From Tetraselmis striata (taxonomy: Eukaryota; Chlorophyta; Chlorodendrophyceae; Chlorodendrales; Chlorodendraceae), in assembly GCA_006384855.1 (NCBI GenBank), contig VCJN01002036.1, positions 310,001-374,000 on the forward strand: a stretch of 64,000 nt of DNA, read 5' to 3'. The first letter of the stretch is position 1, and each line of letters starts with the position of its first letter. Positions 48,148 through 64,000 of this stretch are shown in pieces. The notes beneath the pieces are model-generated. The model was given only the letters and a program-made list of their open reading frames with translations, searched no databases and was not told where the DNA came from. The position numbers were made by a program, and so were the translations under genes.

Positions 48148-49403
48148 ATGACACGTGGACAGGGGACAAGCGCGGTGAGCTCCGCGCAGGTGCGTCGCCT
48201 GCGCCAGGGCGTATCCACCCTGGCTGACTCAAACGAGGAGCTGCTGGGCGAGCTGGGCAGGTAGGAATGGGGTGGCACCCCAGCCACGTGCCCTTGCCTG
48301 TGGTTATGAACAACGCAGCAGACGGCTGGCACCCTTCGTCTGGTGCGCCTGCTCCGCGAACAAGGGTGCTATGCGGGCTCCTGATCGGTCGCCGCGCAGG
48401 GCGAACGCGCGGGCGGCAGAGATGCAGCAGGAGATAACGCGCATGCGGGCGACGCTGGCGGAAGCCGCTGTGCCCACGACGACCGAGACGGAGGCCCAGT
48501 GCAACCTTCGCGGCGCTGGGCGCAACGCGATGTTTGGCGGGGGTAAACGACAACCCCCATCCCGCCAGTCAGCGTCCAACCCCCGGCGCCTTCCCCCACG
48601 TGCGCGCCTTTGGGCTGACGCTGGCTCGCCCAATTCGCAGGCGGGGGCGGCAGGGAGGGCGGCGGCACCCAAAAGGCGCCGCCGCCCGTAGACTTCAAGT
48701 TCCAGCCGCGCGACCGGAAGGTCAACTGGCGTCAGCTTCAACGGCTCAACATCCGCCGAATCGTGCGCCGCCGCCGCCTTTCCCTCCCCTCCTCCAGCCT
48801 CTCGGCGCACAGAAACCCCCGAATGCGACGCCATGGCGCGCGTGCGGCCGCACAGCTAGGATAGTTTTACGATGAGTAATTGTACATATACCAATGCAGT
48901 TGCTCGTTTCTCCTACAAGAGTCGCTACAAGCCAGGAGTTGTGGCTGATGGCTTGTCAATCTGTCGTCTCATTGTGCCCCCAAACCCTTCCCTTGCAGAT
49001 GATGAACAACGACCTCACGCCCATCTGCCAGCTGCTGGACGACGTCACCTTCGCGGACCTGGACGGCGAGAGCGTGTTCAACCTGACCGAGGGCAACCTG
49101 ATCAAGCTGTTCCAGCTGGCGCAGCTCATGCTGGAGTACGTCAGCTACGAGCGCTCCGTGCTCGCGTGGCAGTACGACGACTTCCTGGACAATCGCGAGC
49201 GGGTGCTCAGCCTGCTGGAGCGCGCAGGCGTCACGGACGTGGCGGACCTCCGCGACGGCACCTTCCGCCTGGGCCACGCCTTCCAGGGGCTGGCGGGCTT
49301 CGAGCTGGAGCAGATGTTCGGGCAGGTGCGGGGCTGGCAAGCCGGCGTGCTGCCCATCCCAAGGAGGGGCTTTGCGTGCAGATCGGTAGCACAGTGGCAG
49401 TGT

Positions 49404-49434
<31 letters not shown>

Positions 49435-49710
49435 GGGGTGTCGGATTTTTCTCGGGATGTGCAAGGGAACCGCGCCAGCGTTGGGACGGCGCGCGCCGAG
49501 CTCACGTCGCGCTGGCGTGCTGCTGCTGCGGTGGTCACGCAGGTGCGGCTTGAGGAGCGCACGATGGCGCGCATGGCGCTGGCCGGGGCGGTGGAGGAGA
49601 CCAAGCGCCGCGTGGAGCGCGACGTGGAGGAGGGTAACGTGGCGGCGGCGGGCGGCGGCGGTGGCGGCACGGATGACTACTCGTACAGCCAGGACGACAG
49701 CCGCGCGTGA
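48148..49710 (+). CDS. DZIP1-like protein with Dzip-like N-terminal domain
   Basis: Five exons join in phase: 48,148-48,260, 48,400-48,542, 48,641-48,762, 48,999-49,325 and 49,543-49,710, giving 290 residues. Residues 1-75 look coiled-coil (RRLRQGVSTLADSNEELLGE, then MQQEITRMRATLAEA). About residues 102-185 match the Dzip-like_N family. VDFKFQPRDRKVNWRQLQRL corresponds to the family's F-x-F-R-x-R and W-R motifs, and VTFADLDGES plus LIKLFQLAQLMLEY match its C-terminal half. The end is helical and Gly-rich. DZIP1 proteins act at the basal body and ciliary transition zone in animals. This one is much shorter and lacks a visible C2H2 finger. Exons 1-2 are duplicated in inverted orientation at 44,888-45,376. 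The fourth intron has a run of about 20 G. Confidence 0.7.
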
Positions 49711-50274
49711 GGGGGCGCTGGAGAGCGAGGCACCGCACGCGCTGCCCCGCACCGCACCCCCTATAGGAAACGCATAGGGATGGGTGCCGATGTCGCCCCA
49801 ATGTACCGCATAGAGATGGGCGCGGGTGCGAGATGACCCAGGATGACGCGGGTACCAGCGGCGCCAGCGGAGCCTGAGGCGCAACCTCCTCACCTCTGAG
49901 CCCCCCCCCCCCCCCCCCCCCCACCCTCCGGATCGCATTGGCGTCAGTACATTTGACAACATGTGGAGGAGAAGCCCCACGATTGTTTATTAATCCTTTG
50001 ACAGCCCCACCAGAGACTGGCCTATGCGATGTGGTCCAATGCGGAGCGCTGCGGACGGTGCTGTGGGCGCGCACAGCACCGCGTGTGCCCTGCCTGTTTT
50101 ATACTGCCTGGAGGCACATCGGCGCGCCGGCGCCCTCACCCCTCCAGCCGTTTCCAGCCCCAGCCTCACCCTCGCAGCGGAACACGTCAGCACAGGCAGC
50201 AACATCGCCGCGTTTGCCATCCATTCCGCAACAGGGACTCAACCGCCCCCCCCCCCCCCCCCCCCCCCCGCCTC

Positions 50275-57945
<7,671 letters not shown>

Positions 57946-59600
57946 CGTCAGCTGCCACGGGCACCCGTTACGACCCCACCCCAACAACGTCGCAGTCGCA
58001 AGGGCTCCGCTGGCGGAGCGGTGCCGTGCCTGCGCTGTGGTGGGCGAGGCCGGTACAGCGGGGAAAACCGCCCTCCAGCGTCTCACAACGCCTGCACGCA
58101 GCCGACGGATTCGCGTCGCCCTCAGTGGCGACGCCCGCCGCTATCCTGTGAGGCGCGAAGCCTTGCGGGTTGTCAGTCACACGAAGACGATGCCTGGCGG
58201 TATTACTTGCTATACACTGTTGTACGTGCCGAGGCATACTTCGTTAATGGGTTTGGTCACAGGGACAGTCGTCGTGCCCGGAGCGACGGCGCCCGGCATG
58301 TCGCGCGCGTCGCGATGCGACAGCCATCATCGCGATATAATCCTTGTATTCGTCCCGAGTACATACTGTACCGTAGGAAATGGGAAACCAGAATACCTGT
58401 ACATAATTGGCCGAAACGAAACGGCCGTCGTAGAGACGCTGCAAGGGTTTCACGGAGCGGGGAAAAATGGCCGAAACCTTTAATTAAGTATTTCTACCAG
58501 CGCGGAGTACAATGTCAAACTTTAAGATATATAATTACATGAGCTAGCAGCAGAAGGCGATATCGGAAATCACCAAAATAAAAGGCAATCAGAAAGGTCC
58601 TCTACAGCGACTGCGGGGTGGAAGCAGTAACATGAGAAGAAGCGGAGTGGACACGAGCACACGCATCAGACTTGGCCATCTGCACACCGGCAGAGAGAAT
58701 GCCGCCCAGGGTACCATGCACGCAAGCCGAGACACGCTGCAACAGCCCCCGCCGTGTGCGCGACAGGTGACGGCGGAACTCAGCAGGTTGGCTGGCGACA
58801 AAGTTTCGAAGTGCCTGAACGGATTGACCACGAAGAAAGCAAGAGGTCGGGGCGGAAGGACCGCCAGGGAAGTTGCGCACAGCCAACAGCACCGCAAAGA
58901 TGTAGACCACCGTCAAAGCGGACTTCCCGAGACGGCCGCGGTCCTCAACCACAAAAGGTTTGCTTTTGATGCTACCACTTTAAAATAGTTGCTATTGATG
59001 CTACTCGGACATTGCTTGTGCCACCACGGCCTAGCATTCATCATCATTTGATACATATTATGACAGGATCATGATTCGGTGATACGAAAATCCTTTTAAA
59101 AACATACAGCGACTAAGGATTATCTTTATACAGATATTTTAAGGATTATTGCTACATAGCAACGACCATGTGCGCCTTGTCGTCCACCGGTAATACGTTG
59201 CTACAGTACGGTGGGAATACATGCATATCGCAAGCAGCGACTGCTGCTCATCCCCATACTACCCGTACTCACTGCGTCATATAGTATTAATGACGATAAT
59301 ATATACTTGCTGCTAGCTCATGTAATTAATAATATATACTTACATGAGCTAGCAGCAGAAGGCGATATCAGGAAATCACAAAAAGGACGATTAGAAAGGA
59401 TTATTCATGACGATAATAATATATTTAAATACATACCTCATGTGTAGTAAGGCCGGTCCGATTTAATGTTATGTTTTAGTACTTTATTTTCCGGAGAAAC
59501 ATGGGGGGGGGGGGGGGGGGGGGGGGTAAAAGGGTCACTGAGTTTGTAAGTGGCGTCAACTTTATGTTCTTGTGCTTAAGCAGTACTCGGCGACTGGGAG
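57946..59600. other. Upstream of the IQANK1-like gene; repeats only
   Basis: Contains the third dispersed repeat (58,425-58,460) and two direct copies of a segment of about 60 bp with ACATGAGCTAGCAGCAGAAG (58,537 and 59,341). A palindrome around 59,308-59,359 is formed by CTGCTAGCTCATGTA and its complement. Three TAAGGATTA-type motifs lie at 59,111-59,400, and a G tract at 59,502-59,526. An open frame at 58,602-58,952 has no ATG and is not supported. Confidence 0.5.
58425..58460 (+). repeat. Dispersed repeat, copy 3 of 3
   Basis: Carries GAGACGCTGCAAGGGTTTCA but diverges right after it, unlike copies 1 and 2. Confidence 0.65.
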
Positions 59601-61307
59601 CGGTGCATTGAGCGGCTGGAGGCTCAGCTAGTAATATCATGGCTAGGCATATCCTTGCTGGACGGCGCTTGGCCAGTGAGGCTGGACAAACACCTCCCCC
59701 TGGCCCATTCTATAACCCGCCATCTCACCCCTCCTCGCCAAGATGGCTGACGACAACTAACGAGTTCAATAAGCCTGAAGATCATTGTGAAATGGGAAGG
59801 CCGGCTTCTTGCCAATACGTCTATGCTCGACTTCGAGACGAGGGGTGGCTACAGACGCGCATCATCTGTAACTGACACGCTATTGATTAACCATGTCACC
59901 TTGACGTGGCGCAGGTGGATGGATGCCAACGGCCTTGCATGTAATAAAATGTTGGAGACAGTGCATGGTATGCACAATTTTGACTCCGGGAACTCATTAG
60001 CAATGATAGCCAAAATATCTACCGTGTTACGTTGCATGCTTTACCACCGCATTTACATCACTACTCAAAATGGAGAATAACAACATCATCGGCATCTCTG
60101 CACCATCTGCTAAGTTGCTAGAGGGCTATTCACGGGGTCGAAACTCTTCCATTTTTGTATGTGCGGCATGCAACCTCTAGATGAGGACTAACCTCATCGC
60201 GCTCCCGTTGTGTATGTGTAGTGATCCCCGCCTGACCTATGTTGCTCCGGTGGACATTGAGTATTACACACACATTCAAGAAGAAGAACGCCACTTGGGA
60301 GTTGATTCATCCCGGCCCACCTTGTGTGCAGCGTGTGCATGCTACTTAGGTGAGGTGTTAGGGTTTGTTCCCAACCCTACCTCTACATGCACCTACACCC
60401 TCACCGCTGTTACATATACCATTTGCATAATACTTGTAAACCATCCCCATTATCCTTACCACTATACTCGTATGCTTGCATGCGCGCAGTGCCCGATGGT
60501 GATCCACGCGGCCCACATTTGTTATACTAAATATGGTTCCATATGACTGCTACTCCCCAGTCATCCTTGACCTCTAGCTCGATCTGCCACGACCTGCGAG
60601 TTATAACCGGCATGTAACTAGAATCCGTCTGCTCAAACCACTTGTCCTCATCTCAATAGACTGCGCACTGCACTACTGCACCTCACATGAGGCATGCTGC
60701 CGGTCTCTGCTGCCCCCAGCCCGCCCCTTCACGCTTGCCACACTCATCCCATTGATGATGCGTCGTGCCGATGTATGTGCATGTGATATATAATATAGAG
60801 ACGGAGGACTCATAGATGAGGTGTTATAGACACTCTGCACCACTTTTTGCCTTAGTGCAGAACATGTAAACGTGCCGGCTATCACTAGGATTGGTGCTCG
60901 TGAGGGGCGCGCCAAGGCCATCTGTGTTGAGATGCGAGGACTTGATAGGCGGGCAGCATTGCGCGGCATGGCAGAGCAGCGCGGTGAGATCAACAACACA
61001 TAGCAACGGCGTACATCAGCTTAGCAGCATCATAGCACTACATATGGAGGGGTGGATAGGGCCACCGTGTGGTTGGGTTGCATGATGCGCCGACTGTAAT
61101 CCAGCGAAGCGTCGATTTTTCGGCGGTGAGCTTTATTGCCGTACGTACGGGTACCCGTATAGTGCAGCGGATCGGGCATATAGGTGCATGACTAAAGCGC
61201 TTATCTACTGGAATGTACCACTAAGTATTATAATCCACCCATCCACCCACCCGCCCGCCCACGGTCCTTAATTACACAGCCGTCCGATTACGATCTCACG
61301 GTTGGGA
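59601..61307. other. Unassigned region with protein-like fragments
   Basis: Plus-strand frames at 59,787-60,080 (LTWRRWMDANGLACNKMLET), 60,181-60,546 (several Cys, for example LCAACACYLG) and about 60,858-61,003 (ICVEMRGLDRRAALRGMAEQ, stop) look non-random. I recognise no family and could not link them by splice signals. Confidence 0.35.
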
Positions 61308-62490
61308 GGTACTGGTACTGGTACTCGCTACTCGCTGCTGGTAATGGAAAAAAAAACTCTGGTAGCGACTACTTCAAAGCGGTGCCAATGCGAACGCTCG
61401 CTGCTGGTATACCGGTACTCGCTACTCGTTGCTGGTATTGCTGGTACTGGTGGTACAGTGACCCTACCTCTATAGTGAATATCCCCCCCCCCCCCCCCCC
61501 CCCCGCTCGTTCACTATAGAGGTGGGTTCACTATGGAGGTATTCACCGTAGCCTTCCGGAACTTACTTCTACAGTGAATGTGTTCACTATAGGGGTAGGG
61601 TTTTCACTATAGGGGTAGTGTCAGACGGTTATCGTTGTGGCGGGGCGAGCGATTGACCTTCAGACAGGTGGGAATCGTTTCTTGCATTATTACATCAAAC
61701 AACACCCCAGCCCTGAGAGGGATGGGGGTTGTCATCTGTGGGCTGCACCCTTTCTACAACGGTGAAATAATAGCCATTGCCACGTCACTGTATTTCTCGG
61801 GAAACTTGGCCTCGTACTGCCCCTGGCACACGTGGTGCAACAGTGCGGTGCAACCCGCTAAACCACACTCTTTCAGCTCCGGCCCGCCGGCGGGCTCTCC
61901 CATGGCGGCAACTACGCAGTGCATGCCATAGCAGCAGCGTTGAGCGGGTTCCGCCATGGCGGCGAGGCTTGCGTAGCTGTGATGGCAGCACCGATTGTGC
62001 ATGCAGCGAATGTATGTGCCGCCAATAACACTGTGTCAGTGCAGTACACTATAGAGCCGCCGCGCACGCCGCCACCGCAGCTGGCGCTCTACTTTACAAC
62101 GAGTAAAGTACTGGAGGCTCACTATAGAGGTAGGGAACTCCCATTCGGGACCCCCCCGCCCCCCCCCCCCCCCCCCCCTGTTTACTGTAGGGGTAGGTTC
62201 ACTATAGCAGTGTGTTCACTATAGAGGTAGCTAACACGGTGTTAAGCGTTCCGTCCCCCCCCCCCCCCCCCCCCCCCCTCCCGTTTACTATAGGGGTAGG
62301 ATCACTACAGAGGTATTCACTATAGAGGTAGTGTCACTGTACTGCTGGTACTGGTGTGAATTGCAAAAAGGGCAGTTCCCCAGAACTGCTGGTACTGGTA
62401 CTCGCTACTCGCTGCTGGTAGTGATGGGAAAAAAAAACTCTTGTAGTTCAAAGTGCTGGCAATGCAAACGCTCGCTACAAGTACCAGGTA
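61308..62490. repeat. Array of a 16-bp motif framed by direct repeats of about 100 bp
   Basis: About 14 copies or close variants of TTCACTATAGAGGTAG lie in two clusters (61,464-61,617 and 62,118-62,330), mostly in one orientation, and interrupted by C tracts (61,486, 62,150, 62,256). The array is flanked by direct repeats at 61,308-61,430 and 62,385-62,490 that share GGTACTGGTACTCGCTACTC and a run of A. Confidence 0.75.
61754..62002 (-). pseudogene. Fragment with a Cys/His cluster, possibly from a mobile element
   Basis: The minus-strand frame has ELKECGLAGCTALLHHVCQG followed by QYEAKFPEKY. The C-x4-C-x5-HH-x2-C arrangement recalls PHD-like fingers I associate with algal transposon proteins, but I cannot name the family. 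No start-to-stop gene is supported, and it lies inside the 16-bp-motif array. Confidence 0.3.
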
Positions 62491-62876
62491 CTTCAAAGCG
62501 CTCGCAATGCTATCTATTTATGGAACTGTGGGCCAGTGACATAGAACCCGTTCTTGTAAAATTTTCAGAATAATCGACAAATCGCTTCTTCAACTGTTAA
62601 GTTGCTTCATATATATAATTGTGATGGTCCCCAATAGTGCCCACCCCCTCTCCATTTTATGCGCTTGCATTTGGCAGGGAACACCCATCTGCACACAGCC
62701 ATGCATTGATACCATAAGAAAACTCATGCCAGTGGTAGTTACTCTGCAACGTTGGAAATGTTCTGCTAAGTACTATGAGATCAACATAAATAAAGCAGAG
62801 GGGGTTGGAAACAGTTGGGGGGGGGGGGGGGGGGTTTCTAAAACATAAAATTAAATCGAGCCGGCCTAAGGCCGGC

Positions 62877-63624
62877 GTTCCTATCGTACCAGGAAATTCG
62901 TACGTGGTACGAAAAGTACCGCTCACCACATTTTCGCCCCGCGGTCATTACATTCCGGTACGTATGAAATCCGTAGGAGAGAATCCCTACCAGGAATCGA
63001 CGGGACGTGTTCCCGTTAGAGAAATCTCCTATCAGAATAACAGTCCTACCGGAACTACGCTGTAGTTTAAACAGTACCGTACATCAACCATTGCCCCAGC
63101 AGCTAGCGTCACGCTGTACCATCGCTCCACTCACCCACCACCACGCAAGAGCGCCAGCACACCGGCTCCCGTATCATGCATAGCCGCATATTCGACCACC
63201 ACGGTCATGTTCGTATGAAACCGACCTGTCTACTCCCCGTCCATCGTCATCGCCCGGGCGCTCGGGTGTCGCGCGACTATAGCCCTGCGCTCGCAGCGCC
63301 GGTCAGCACGCCATGGAGTCGCGTGGCGACCGATCGCCCGAGCGGTGACGGTCAACGGGGGAGGGGGGGGGTTAAGACCTGTCAGGTGCACACGCGGCTG
63401 ACTAAAGCGGTCGAATTTGAATCTATGCGAAATGTGGCAGGCGGTGTGCTGCCGCTCTGGCGTGGAGGTGGCTGAGTGGTGCAGCGACGGCATCGCGGGA
63501 TGTCGGGCGGCGTTGAGTCGTACAATAAAAGTTACCGGGGCGTACCAGCTAGTCGCTATCGCACCCGTTCCGAAAATTCCCGGACTAGTTTTCTCCTGTA
63601 GAAAATACCTGGTACGATAGGAAC
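62877..63624. mobile_element. Segment of about 750 bp bounded by a perfect 17-bp inverted repeat
   Basis: GTTCCTATCGTACCAGG at 62,877-62,893 is the exact reverse complement of 63,608-63,624. The interior has no recognisable coding sequence. It is possibly a short non-autonomous DNA element. A target-site duplication is not evident. Confidence 0.4.
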
Positions 63625-64000
63625 ATCCGCCTAACTACGACATGCATGCCGGTATGTGGAGACGCGCGACGACATAACGACTAGTCGCTGTGACTAGTCG
63701 CTGTACTCGTAGCAGCGACTATCGTCTGCTCATCATGCATCAGCATAATGTAGGCTTTTTCCTTCCCCAGTACTTTGCGTGCATTCTCTGGACGCTCTCC
63801 CTGTAACCAAAAAGTTCATCATGCAGCAGCAGGCTGCAGCAGTCGTGGAGAAAAAAGCGCGCGATCGAGATTAATGGCGTCACCTATTCACGGACGGCGG
63901 GCACCTGCACCAAATGCCTCACCTGGCCTCACCATGGACGACAGCGGGATGCGCAATGTTTTGCACCTGTAGAAAATCACTACATGGGATGCGGAGTGCG
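63625..64000. other. Window end, no supported gene
   Basis: Contains three TAGTCGCT or AGCGACTA motifs within 63,678-63,725. Nothing else was recognised. Confidence 0.5.

Noticed and set aside
58602-58952. Minus-strand open frame with an N-terminal hydrophobic stretch
   Set aside because: It has no ATG, no motif, and overlaps an equally open frame on the other strand.
61510-62330. TCACTATAGGG-like strings resembling the core of phage T7-type promoters
   Set aside because: Only the CACTATAGGG part is shared, the upstream promoter bases are absent, and the motif varies freely. Best read as a eukaryotic repeat.

Overview
This window is nuclear DNA from a eukaryote. Its genes are split by short GT-AG introns (two GC-AG donors are proposed), coding sequence is GC-rich, and non-coding DNA carries about forty pure G or C tracts of 12-30 bases. 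The gene set is a PPR protein, a polytopic membrane protein with a HET-like domain, and two cilium-type genes resembling DZIP1 and IQANK1. This suggests a flagellate, GC-rich microalga. A green alga is my best guess, but no marker settles the lineage. All exon models were built by eye from splice signals, reading phase and family resemblance.

Layout. 1-6,561 is the end of a CACTA/EnSpm-like DNA transposon (copy A) that continues beyond the left edge. 6,562-9,060 is intergenic. 9,060-17,005 holds two fossil tyrosine-recombinase (DIRS-like) retrotransposons, the left one cut off by the right one. 17,679-20,664 is a four-exon membrane/HET-like gene. 20,665-24,182 is non-coding with a 1 kb inverted-repeat element. 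24,183-28,276 is a ten-exon PPR gene. 28,898-29,203 is a possible small secreted Cys-rich protein on the minus strand. 29,874-31,902 is bounded by a 25-bp perfect inverted repeat. 32,390-33,760 is a decayed piggyBac-like transposase. 33,865-41,241 is a full-length but internally rearranged second CACTA copy (copy B), inverted relative to copy A. 41,242-44,880 holds unassigned degenerate ORFs. 44,888-48,614 is a large imperfect inverted duplication around a 1.3 kb inverted-repeat element. Its right arm carries the first exons of the DZIP1-like gene (48,148-49,710) and its left arm carries a broken copy. 50,275-57,945 is a twelve-exon IQANK1-like gene on the minus strand. 57,946-64,000 is repeat-rich and has no gene I can support firmly.

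How the parts relate. The two CACTA copies let each other be read. Comparing them shows a spliced transposase gene with a BED-like zinc finger, a Tudor-like domain and TNP2-type zinc motifs. It also shows a convergent second gene with a Cys-rich finger, a small two-exon basic protein behind a conserved TATA box, and subterminal tandem repeats of about 366 bp that each contain a hairpin. The host genes look intact. DZIP1-like and IQANK1-like lie tail to tail (3' ends about 560 bp apart). Both are cilium-type families elsewhere, but their adjacency alone proves nothing.
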